Shown here: positions 12,791-22,187 of the stretch, piece by piece
Layout: each line of letters starts with the position of its first letter
Numbering within the stretch: position 1 is the stretch's first letter
Origin: Thelephora terrestris
Lineage: Eukaryota > Basidiomycota > Agaricomycetes > Thelephorales > Thelephoraceae
DNA: 64,000 nt
NCBI GenBank assembly: GCA_015956445.1
Contig: WIUZ02000002.1
Coordinates: 1,426,001-1,490,000, forward strand
Direction: 5' to 3'
Translations under genes and position numbers: made by a program
Notes under the pieces: model-generated
Databases searched by the model: none
What the model was told of the DNA's origin: nothing
Seen by the model: only the letters and a program-made list of their open reading frames with translations

Positions 12791-15700
12791 GAAAAAGTAG
12801 CTGAAACCTGTGAAGCGTGAACGGGGCCAAACATTTTTAAGAAGTGTCCGAGATGGAGGGAAAGGTGGTGGTTTGGTTTGATGTCTGCATCTTTGTACAA
12901 CTCGAGGACACCGCTGATGTATGAAGAGATATGGTGGTCATAGAGGGCGATATATTCATCATTGGTGACACGCATGCTTGCAATGCGAACGGCTGTGACG
13001 AGATCCATAAAATTTGCAAGCATAGCTGTGTGTCGTTCATTGCTATCGTTCCATATCGAGATGAGGGATATGGGGAGGTGAACGGTACAAAGTACCCTCC
13101 ATTGGTCCGCACTGAGTTTTCCATGCTCAGTGGTCCCCCAGTTCCGTGGTGCTGGTTCGATCCAAGACGGCAAAACGGTCTTATCCATGTCCGATCGAAT
13201 GATGGCGAAGGTGTCCTTCCCCAAAACAGGAGTGCTAGCTTCCAATTCCACTGTATTCCCCTCTTGTGGGTTATCATCGGGACGATGGAAAGGCCTGCCA
13301 AGCTAAGGGGCCAGTCAGACACTCCAAAACGCTTCCATACTACATAACTCACAGCCGCAAAAAGCTTCTCGGCCAGGTCGAGCTTCTGCGATTTTCCGGG
13401 GTAGGAAACATGATTTTCGTCGCATAAAGCGCGTAGTACATCCTTGTTGAATTTGCGGAGACTTGCCACGGACGATCCGTGATCCCTCAATGTTTCTCGA
13501 GCCTGTTGAAGTTGGCCGAGATTCGAAGGGTCGATTGGCCGCAGAGGCGTAGGTGGGATCACCTGAACGTTGGGGCCGGGCAGTTCCTCGATCGATGGAC
13601 CGTGATTCGTACGCTGGGCGTTCTCAGAATAGAGTTTTCAAGCATTTTAGGAAACACGTACCCATTTTACAATTCTTCTTGCCAGCTTGTATTGATCGCC
13701 GTCCCTCCGAAGTCCATAATCAAAACAGATATACCAGAGAGCCGCACGAGACACACCCCTCTTGCACAACGTTTCAAGAAGCCTTGACATGTCCTCCTCC
13801 TTGCGGATGGTGTCCAAGAGGGAAGAAATGACCATGGCGTTTGGTCGATGGTGTAGTGCCTTTGGACGAAGTTCCCCATCTCCACCGTCGTAATCCGTGT
13901 GTATGCCCCATATGTTACGACAGTGATCTTGAATAAGCCCAAGGTATAGGTTATGCATAGAGTCTATGACCGTTGACAAAGAGGGGTTCCAATAGCGGAG
14001 CTCAAGCAGCGGTGACCACCGGATCTGGTGCGCTTCTTCAATCTTCTTGCGATCTCCGAGGGTGAGAGCGTCCTTCCAGAGCGTGGCATGTTCACGGTGT
14101 TGCATCGGATCGCGTTCAGGCCAAGGTTGCGCCAAAGTTTCGAGTTCGTGAGTGGTGATGAGACAGAAAGTGCATGGGCGGTATGAAGTAACGGAACGAA
14201 ATCCTGCAACCTGCCGAGCGGCAAGTGCGTCGGTGACGAGAACGGCGATGATGGACTTGCACGCTCGGCCGTTGGGATAATTGGCGGTTTTGCTGTACCT
14301 TACCCCATGCTCGTACAGGGGCGCAAATTCATCGACGATCAATTGGGTGAAATGGTTTATCTGCTCGTTCGATGGTTTCCCGGGACCCGGAATGACACCG
14401 GCGTGATACAAGTTCTCGGTTTTGTGTCGAAGGTGTGGAGGAAGATTTAGTAGGACCATGTTAATTCCCGTTGAGCTTATGGAATGTTTTGCAGTGACGT
14501 TTCCCAGGGGATCAAAGGAATCCATGGAGAGAGAGAATGCGTAGCGACCATCCTGCTTCATGTCGGGGGTGAAGAAGGGTTTCCGTTCATGGGTTGTTTG
14601 AGCGGAATCTGGAAACTCTCGCATGAACTTGGTGTCCCAGATGTCTTCGGTGCCATCCTTTTCGGTGAAAAGCCGATCGTAATCGTCAACGACATCCTCA
14701 ATCCCTGGATGACAGAGCATACTCGCAAGCCAGTGTCTAAAACTCTGGTGAGTATAGGTCTTAATCGGTACCCAGCAATCGCCGTCGTCGTCTCCTCCCT
14801 CCTCATCCGCTTCAGATCCAGAAAAGTTGCCGTCCTGATATCGGCCCCGTGTGGTTGTCTTGATGAGTCGTACTATAAGAGCGCTGCAGGGATCTGATTC
14901 CTCTGTTGGCTTATAGGTACACATTTTTTCGGTGGTGGTGAGAGGGTATAAAGCGTAACATTCGGGACACATGATGTATGTGGTCGTGATTGGGTCGAGT
15001 CGAAACATTTCTGTGACCGTGCGCGAGTCTCGTGGGAAGTTTTCAAGCTGTTCCGAAGGTACATTTGTGAGGCGAAGGATATCGCGTAAACTGGCGAGCA
15101 CCACATCTGTTTTCCGGCGAGAGAGGTTGAAAAGATACCGCAGGACAAGGATAAGAATCAGCAAAGCGTGGACGACTGGCAGCAATGTATACGTGTGTCT
15201 GGAATAATACATATCTAACAACCATCCTTCATTAAATCATTTGCAGGTAATGGGCAAGTTGGTCCTCACCAGAGATGATGAACGTATTGGGGTTGAGTTG
15301 AGCATACAGCTGCTTATTCCATTCATCCCCCTTCCTTCGGTCCAAGTGCCGCAAGGTGTCAAAGATTGTTGCCTTGATTGTTTCCACCTCAGACGCAAGC
15401 GTGTGTCCGCCTTCTGGCAGAAGCGTATTTAGGACATCTAGACACTCGACAAGAATGTACTCGTAGCTGACAACGGCTACGGAATCTATGTTGACGAGAG
15501 AGAGCGGGTGGTATGAGTTGGGTAACAGGAGTTGGCCGTCGACCCTCAGTTGGTAATGGTTCGAGACTTTGGTGGGTGGTGCGGTAAAAACAAGGGATGA
15601 AGGAAATTGGAAAGTTGCATGCTTTTGTGAAAGCAGGAGACGGATTCGACTGATTGAATCGATTTGGAACATTTGCGAAATGGCGATAGGATTGGGATAG

Positions 15701-15912
15701 GCATGCGGATAAGGAGAATCATTATCTCCACTGTCCAGCGCGTCAGTGGATGAAGAGAGCGGTGGAGGGACTATGGGTCTTGAGGATGACGAGAGCGGCG
15801 GCGGGACTGCGGATCTTGAGTCTGTCCAGTTCGAGTGGCGTTGGTATGTCGTCCGCGACACTGACTCCCCACCTTTACCGCACTGTCTGCAATGACAGAT
15901 ATATCGATCCAT

Positions 15913-16317
15913 GGATACCGACGGTCACCAGGCTGGGGGAGTCGATTGAGGGCTCCTGACCTGGGTGTTTGATGCCATGACCTCGATCAACAAATTCTTC
16001 AATAATATTAATATTGACGGGATGATTGAATCGGCGCGTCACGCGTCAAGAATATTAATAAACCACCTTCGTGTCGTGGGGCCACGGGTTATCGATAATT
16101 ACCAGCCAAGACGGAGAAGACCCTTTCAACTCTCATATATAACAACGTACACGCCCGTAAACTATTGTTCACTAACAACGGCACAGTACATACAAAGTCT
16201 TACACGCAGCCCTGCAATCTTTGTTGAGTCTGATCCTCTTGTTCCACCAAGCCCGAGTGCGATGTGTTTAGTCAGCCTGCTTTTCCTGTTGTAGATCGCG
16301 AAGCTGTGGATGAATTG
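15913..16317. other. Intergenic spacer upstream of the transposase
   Basis: Contains two AATATTAAT segments (about 16003 and 16050) and no convincing gene. I looked for a CACT-type terminus of the transposon and did not find a clear one. Confidence 0.45.
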
Positions 16318-16910
16318 TTAGGAGTTGCAGATGGTAACTGTATGTCTGCGGCTGACCTCTGCTTCCTTCTTCCGGATCAAAGCACGCAAGGATTCAAGCA
16401 GAGAGATCCTTTTCTGCTGTCTTGCAATCATATCCGCTCTCCGCTCCTTGGCCAAAGTCGCTGCTTCCTGAACCATCTTCACTGACTTTTTCAGTCGGTC
16501 CGAAACATCGCGGCATGTTTGAATTTCTTGAGTAAGATGGTCGTGTTGCTCGGCAAAAATATCACCGGTCCTATTTTATGTCAACATCATCTTGTGGCAA
16601 ACAAACAAGATTGAGATGCGTACAGGTAGGTACCTCCAAGGTGTTCCTTTATGGCCTTGTCTTGCTCGTCCTCATCCTTAAAGGTGAGGTATACCCGTTT
16701 CAACAAACCGTGCCCCAGATTACAGCCTGGATACGTTCGTGTCTTTTCACAGACTTCACAAATTATAGTGTCTGTACAATGTTAATGCATGTCGCGTCTG
16801 ACGAGTGAGGAAGCATACGCACCGCAAGCACAGTAGTAGAGTTTTGTTTCTGGGCTTTGAATCGGAATGCGACAAATAGCGCAACAGATGTGGCGATGTT
16901 CGTTGTCCAT
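16318..16910 (-). CDS. RING-like zinc-finger coiled-coil protein (copy A)
   Basis: The start is MDNEHRHICCAICRIPIQ (Met at 16910). The finger continues LYYCAC, intron (about 16821-16772), DTIICEVCEKTRTYPGCNLGH, so Cys pairs are spaced as in a RING-like finger. A second intron follows LKRVYLTFKDEDEQDKAIKE. The last exon (about 16575-16318) is a heptad-like helix: EQHDHLTQEIQTCRDVSDRL, LKKSVKMVQEAATLAKERRA, RISLLESLRALIRKKEAEVS. A finger plus coiled coil would fit a ubiquitin-ligase-type or scaffold protein; the activity is inference. The same layout occurs in the next gene (17376-18081) and at 29220-29890. The position of the first intron, inside the finger, is shared. Confidence 0.65.
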
Positions 16911-16994
16911 CCTAAGGTTCACGGAATTTTGGGCCGTAACTCTTGAAGTCGTTCACGAAGTGGGAATGAAAGAAGCCAAGGGGGTATCTGTGGC

Positions 16995-17312
16995 TCAGGA
17001 GCCGGGACTGATTTCTAGCCTCGTGTCTACTTCTTTGAGCCCATTCATCATAACACGAGGCTGTGGCTGTGCTGCACAAGAGAGGAGTGCCAGCCTAGCG
17101 CAGAACCAGAACGTTTCTGTCCGCGGTTCACCATCGTGACAACCATTGCACTTTGGCGTAAAAATCCCATCCCTCCCTTTCACCAGCGCCAAATCGAGGG
17201 CGTCCTTCGGCGTCCTTCGTAACCAGTGATCTGGATATTCGGACAAGGGCACAAGACTACTCAACGCTTTCAGGGTTAAGTCGGAGACAATGTTGTTGCA
17301 AATGAAGAACAT
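16995..17312 (-). CDS. Short uncharacterised ORF
   Basis: 105-residue frame beginning MFFICNNIVSDLTLKALSSL and containing CNGCHDGEP. It may be a 3' exon of the neighbouring RING-like gene or noise. Little can be said. Confidence 0.2.
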   Translation of the reverse strand: MFFICNNIVSDLTLKALSSLVPLSEYPDHWLRRTPKDALDLALVKGRDGIFTPKCNGCHDGEPRTETFWFCARLALLSCAAQPQPRVMMNGLKEVDTRLEISPGS

Positions 17313-17375
17313 GAAGGTGCGAATAGCCGATAACAGAATAGGTGGAAGTTGAACCAGGATAGCAAACCCCTCACC

Positions 17376-18081
17376 TCACTGGCCCAAGATGTTGTTGCCT
17401 CCGCGTCCATCAGACCTCCAGATACCGCCTCTGCTAGAGATACACGCAATCTGTGCTGGGTAAGCTGAGTGGTTTGAGATGTCAACCGATATTTGCCTGA
17501 CCTTCTCTTCTAACTGGCAGAGTTTCTCGATTTCTCGAGTGACTTGTTGGCGTAGTGCAACATCCTGAGTCTCCAGCGTGGCCAACTCTGCGCAGGCCTC
17601 ATGAAGTGCCTGTTCGAGGGCCATTCCCGCAGAGTAATCTTGGAGAGCATTACCTAGGATGGTGCGTTCGTCATCCAGTTCCACGGCACATTTATCGAGA
17701 GCGAGATTGAGTTCTTGAAGGCGCTTATGGGACTTTGAGTCCAAAATTTGTTTCCTTTCCGGGAAGTGATGTGAGCATGGCATGGTAACGAATGTGGATG
17801 ACAAAAGCGCACCAGTTTGGAAGCTCGGCATCCATGTACTTCAATCGAATAGAATGTGCCTCCCTCACTTTCAAGATTCCGCATCTCAGGTAGCATTGTT
17901 TACCCTTCATCCTGGTCCTGAGACACTCCAAACATATTGCATGCCCTATGGTTGAGGAAAGGTCAGCCGAAAACACCAAGGATGGGTCGAGTGGCATACC
18001 ACAGGGAGGTACGACCGGCGAGTTGGGCTGGGCTAGCAAAGAAGTATAATCCGCCAAACACAGTTGGCATTGAGCCTTCAT
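17376..18081 (-). CDS. RING-like zinc-finger coiled-coil protein (copy B)
   Basis: The start is MKAQCQLCLADYTSLLAQPN with VVPPCG, then an intron (about 18007-17949, GT..AG), then HAICLECLRTRMKGKQCYLR and C: a C-x2-C ... C-x-H-x2-C-x2-C ring pattern. After a further exon (KVREAHSIRLKYMDAEL) a long coiled coil follows: SKSHKRLQELNLALDKCAVE, then LATLETQDVALRQQVTREIE and KLCQLEEKVRQISVD. The intron splits the codon series between the CG and H of the finger exactly as in the plus-strand gene at 29220, where VVPPCG is followed by intron and HARCYGCARKK. Shared intron position and coiled coil show descent from one ancestor. Role unknown; ubiquitin-ligase-like is a guess. Confidence 0.68.
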
Positions 18082-18400
18082 GCAGGGAGTTATTGTAGTT
18101 CAACGTTTGAAGTAGGCTTGTGATGAAGGGGAGGGGGTGAACGAATTTCGAAAGATCGGAAAAGAACGACGACGTCGGGGCCGTGATCTGACGGTTATCG
18201 GCTCCAGTCGCCGATCATTGATGTCAGTAAGCAGCGATTGAATATTGAATATCGAAGTGCCCCCCGCAAGTAGTATATTGTTACTTTACATCGCCAAATA
18301 AACACAACTCGTGCAAGAACGGGATTTGGAGACAAGCAAGGTAGTCAGGTGGACGTTGAGCAATCCGAATGTTGTGAAATTTGAACATGATTTCAAACCA

Positions 18401-19400
18401 CTACCCTTGTGTAGTTCCTCCCTTCTTCCGGGACTTTAGGGTTGCCAGCGTTTGGCGAGTCACCCAACTCGGCTCTCCATTTGCTCGCAGCTTCAACAGT
18501 CTGTCGTTGAACTTCGGGTGTAAAGCGCCCATCACAATTCGATCAGGGAGGTATTTCTGGATGTATTCGATTGCTACGCTTTTCCACCGACCTTCGTCGG
18601 TTGAGATCCATAGCTGCAAGTTGCCGGTCATACGATCTTTGTGAAAGTAAAGGTCGCCGATATCAGGGCAAATTGCAACATCAGGATGCACTAGTGGCGC
18701 GTTGTCGGAGCTTTCGTACCAAACCGTTTCCCCGGGAGTGTTGGAGGATTGGAACATCCTGGTGTGTCGGAGGTACGGTTTCGCAAATGCTGCGTCACCA
18801 CCCAGCGTGGGCACGAGATTTTGGGGCCTGGAAACGGCAATTGGTGAGTCAGAATAGAGCCCGGGAGCAACTCATTCCCATACGCATTTGTTTTTATCGG
18901 CCCGTTGCTGATGTTGGACGAATGGTCTCTACTTAGCTGTGAGCAGGGTGGGTGTACCAAAATCTGAGTTACCGACACCAGGATTTCCGCATTTAAGTCG
19001 TTGATAATCTTTTGAAGTCTATCGGCTTCTGCCGGAGAGGTTTCCTGGAGGAGGGAGTTCAAATTATCCCGGATCGACCTGAGACTTTCCGTTTTAATTT
19101 GAGTCGGACTGGATCCAATTATTCCAGGTGTGGCGCATATCGCGGCCCCGATGTGGGAGAGGGGGTTGTGGGGGAGTGCGCTGGGCTTGCCATTAACTTG
19201 GGTTTCGATGTGGGCATCCTGTGTGTTTGTCAGACCAAGCTACCGTGTTTTGAGCGGAACGCGCCCCACGCAGTTGAGGGACTCAATCTCAATTGATTTG
19301 CCTGTAAATGGGTTGATAGGTCGTGGTGGCTCAGCAGTGTTATCTTGTTTGCGAGGATCACTGCGTGATAGACAATCGAAGAGAGTCGGTCACAATTAGA
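18401..19400 (-). CDS. Uncharacterised protein with conserved 'GETVW' C-terminal domain (copy 2)
   Basis: The last exon (about 18825-18401) encodes LGGDAAFAKPYLRHTRMFQS, GETVWYES, ICPDIGDLYFHKDRMTGNLQ, LHPKFNDRLLKLRANGEPSW and KSRKKGG. Upstream exon(s) at about 19260-18960 read NPLSHIGAAICATPGIIGSS and SIRDNLNSLLQETSPAEADR, followed by LQKIINDLNAEILVSVTQIL, a helical stretch before the splice donor. The partner copy is at 6086-7306. The 5' end is not fixed; a stop lies in the best frame near 19250, so the first exon either starts after it or lies further upstream. Confidence 0.58.
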
Positions 19401-19780
19401 ATATTATGTAGATGGAGTTCTGCAAGTACACGCACGCGTCCACCGGGTCAGAACGACCGCAGAGAGAAAACCGCCTCCGATCCGTAGAGGGCTAGAATAT
19501 GGATGAAACACACGAGCTGTGGGGGACATATCGTTCAAAACTGACGTTGCTCGATCCGTCGCCGAAGACTGTGAGGCACAGAAGGGGAGTATTCGTATGG
19601 GGAGGCATCCTACTTCGTACAATCAGCAGACGAGGAGACACCCACTAAGTGTAGTGGATCTTTGATGACGAGTTGATGACGAGCCTGCCTAACGCGTCTT
19701 TGATGCGGGCGGCAGCGGCTTTGGGTGATGCAGGAAACAAATCGGAGCAGTTCGTTGTATCAATAGTGAAGTCTACGGTA
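19401..19780. other. Intergenic spacer
   Basis: No supported gene or repeat seen. It separates the GETVW gene from the 3' end of the ALG2 remnant. Confidence 0.4.
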
Positions 19781-21600
19781 CTAAATGCACAGCAATGGTG
19801 AGGACGAGAGCGCTAGCAAGGAAGGCCACAGCAGGGTGTACTGTAATCCTCCCTCGACCGGACCTACCCTCACAGCTCCTAACAACGCAGCTTCAATCTT
19901 ACTAGCCATCGCATCCATACCAAACTGAGTCCTCGCTCTCACCTTCGCCCGATGCGCTAACATCTTCCTCTCATCTACGCTCAGTTCCACAACATCGCGT
20001 AGGGTTTCCGCCCAAACCTCGGGATCTGGAGGTCGCAGCCAGCTGGTCTTCTCGATTTCCAGAGAATTTGCGACGCTTTCAGTAGGCCCGCCGGTGTTGC
20101 AAGCCAATACGGGCACCCCGCATGCCATAGCTTGCACCGGAACAATGCCGAGGTGCTCGTTAGTTGGTGTGTATAAGAGAGCAAGTGTCGACGAGGACGT
20201 TAGTAATGCGGATCGTTGAGAGGTGGTTAAGCTGAGTAAGAAGATCACATCGGGGATGTGACAGTTTTGTCGAACGGTGGCAAAGTGCCCGCCTTCTTGG
20301 ACGGAGTGAGGATGTGGTATGTGAGATTGCGTGTAGTGGCAATCTCGAGTAGGGTTTTGAGCGCGGAGACGTTGTCTTCCAGCCGAGGATCATATCCACC
20401 TGGCTTACCGTATTTAGCGAAGCCAGAGGAAGAAGCGACACCACTTACCTGCGAGGACCAGCCTCCAATTTTGTTTCACTGTAGCAGTGGCTTTGAACGC
20501 GGCGAATGCCTGTATAGCCAAGGCGACGTTCTTTTTCCGTTCAAAAAGGTTGAGAGATAAAAAGGTCAGACAGTCACTACCTTGGTCGTTCCGGTTGAGT
20601 TGCGGCAGTAGTAGCAGACCGAGTATTGGGCTTACGATCAAAGTGCTGCCACGTCAGGGTCGTTTTGGTCAACCACAACCTCGTACGCCGAGATGTTGAT
20701 CCCAGGGTGGACAACCGTTGAGCTGAAGTTTATGCTAGGAAAGTACGTTCTAAAGACTCGTACTGTAAATAGAGAGTTGGCGAGAATAACGTCGGCCTGG
20801 CCTGACACGAAGCAAACGGGCGACGTTGAGGGTGCAGAACACGAGAGAGCAACGTGGAACATACGGGTGGTCAACTCTTCCAAAAGATCCATGGGTAGCC
20901 TGTACAACCCTTTTAGCACACCGGCTTTCCACCTCCCCGACGGAGAACAAGTTCCCAAATTTCTTGGGGAATGTGTGATATATCTACTGGCACGATCTCT
21001 CGCTGATTGGCCGAGGCAGAATGCTTAGACCTGTCGCGGTTGTCAGCACGGTTAACTTCAAGTCGGTTAACAATCTCGAAGCGGCGTTCGAGCGAGGTGT
21101 CATGCGATTATAGAGCCGAGCCTCGTGGTAAAATGCTCCACATACTGCAGAGATGTCGAGGAAGATTCGCACGAGCACCATTTGCAAACACCTGGGTGAA
21201 AGAGTGGGGCGGAGAATAAGCTCACCTGTTGGTTGACTTCTTTCGTGCCAAGCGTTTGGCCTGTAAACTGGAGCTTGTGCCATGGCGAGGAGACGAGAGA
21301 GATGGAGAGGGAATGAAGGGGTGGTGACTATGGGTAGAAAAAGAGATGGAAGGGAGTGACTCGTGCCGAGCCAGCCACTCTCTGCGGACAAGCGGAGGGA
21401 GCATCTATCGACGCTCGAGAGTGACTGAACGACACGAACAACGAGGTGTGGTGCGATCGGTGTGATCACGCCCGAAGGGGACGTCAAGTGTGTGCGATGG
21501 AAATTGACGTTCGGGTAGAGGAGCGGGAGGTGCCGGTCACTGGGCAGGGTCGTGGTCCCTAGATCAACAAGGACTAGGGCCGGCGAGCGGCAGCACCCGG
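19781..21600 (-). pseudogene. ALG2: ALG2-type alpha-1,3/1,6-mannosyltransferase, decayed copy
   Basis: ALG2 adds the second and third mannose to the dolichol-linked N-glycan precursor on the cytosolic ER face. Diagnostic blocks on the minus strand are VLKGLYRLPMDLLEELTT, then after an intron ADVILANSLFTVRVFRTYFP, VVHPGINISAYE, LTFLSLNLFERKKNVALAIQ, YDPRLEDNVSALKTLLEIAT, LLTSSSTLALLYTPTNEHLG and IVPVQAMACGVPVLACNTGG followed by PTES, the GT4-type nucleotide-sugar binding site. A one-base frameshift separates FDKTVTSP from DVIFLLS near 20262. The N-terminal region (21.0-21.6 kb) shows only scattered traces of the expected opening in different frames. ALG2 is essential in yeast, so an intact copy is expected elsewhere. 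A sequencing error cannot explain the N-terminal decay. Confidence 0.82.
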
Positions 21601-22187
21601 GACCGTGGAAAGGAATCTCAGGTGGGTACATAGATTGACGTAGCTACGAGTCGAACATCGTACACAAGGTGGCGGCAGCTGCAGTTGGATCGGCAAGCTC
21701 AACCTGGTCAAGTGTCTATACAATCTGACCCGAGGATGATGTCAATGTCCCCCATATTGTTTGATTGAATAGGGGGACTCCGGGGAGGGATCGCAACCGC
21801 TACTACATAAGACTGAGATCGATTGATCTGGGGACTGGCAACCCGCCTTGGCTGCGCGTGCTCATTTGAAATTGGCTCCCCAGTGAGAAGTCCTCCGGCT
21901 TCCTCTGGTCAATTTTCCAGCCCGTCCAAAGTGCATGCGTCGGATTAGATACACGGAAATAATATGTGGCGTAGCCGTGCATCGATTTGATCACGCAATA
22001 GCAGTCATGTGACTCTGAGAACTACCACGTGACTGTGCCACTTGGTGCCTTTTCTGCGGGACGGAGGCTAATGGAAAAACTTTAAGACCCAGGACTTACA
22101 GTCCCGGGAATTTCAGTCCTTTGCCGTCGCCTCTCCTCTCGACCGTCTCGCTGTCACCTGTCAACCATCTCGTTCTTTTCTAAATCT
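21601..22187. promoter_or_regulatory. Probable upstream region of the H3-mimic gene
   Basis: No gene seen. The last 80 bases (about 22100-22187) are pyrimidine-rich (CCGTCGCCTCTCCTCTCGAC), as is common just upstream of basidiomycete start codons. No TATA box stands out. Confidence 0.35.

Larger units (their letters stand above)
8715..12812. mobile_element. Giant palindromic fold-back transposon (non-autonomous) inserted in the transposase
   Basis: Two arms are reverse complements of each other: about 8715-10570 and 10790-12812, around a roughly 200-base loop. The outer ends share TTCAGCTACTTTTTCCCCAT (8722-8741) and its complement (ending 12804). The 7-base string AAGCGTG lies just outside both ends (8708-8714 and 12813-12819) and reads as a target-site duplication. 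Each arm contains, from outside in, a 45-bp tandem array, a 27-bp A/T-rich array, a TTAGG-type array and about 400 bases of unique inverted sequence. No transposase is encoded; long ORFs in the arrays exist only because 45 and 27 are multiples of three. The superfamily is uncertain: a 7-9 base duplication would fit hAT, MULE or KDZ-type elements. Confidence 0.88.
7715..15912 (-). pseudogene. CACTA-superfamily (EnSpm/CMC) Tnp2-type transposase gene, interrupted by a 4.1-kb element
   Basis: Exon 1 (15912-15232) has a Cys-rich start (CHCRQCGKGG) typical of this group. The large exon (about 15190-13675) carries the Tnp2 core: FSLSMDSFDPLGN, NMVLLNLPPHLRHKTENLYH, GVIPGPGKPSNEQINHF, DALAARQVAGFRS. 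Downstream are KTVLPSWIEPAP, GKLSADQWRVLCTVHLP, NFMDLVTAVRIASMR and NHHLSLHLGHFLKMFGPVHA. The inserted element follows at codon HA. On its far side the frame resumes as YRTFAFERINYMMQRMKTN and runs to VFGIERSCVHTLPLDQV. The family moves DNA by cut-and-paste in the nucleus. Besides the insertion there is an apparent one-base frameshift near 13255, where IQ in one frame passes to VELEAS in another. The copy is therefore probably inactive. Element termini were not found. Confidence 0.85.

Noticed and set aside
11394-12820. Long ORFs of 350-435 codons in the right array
   Set aside because: Same reason; mirror copies of the left-array frames.
15960-16260. Terminal inverted repeat of the CACTA transposon
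   Set aside because: No CACT-type end with a partner near 7.3-7.7 kb could be seen.
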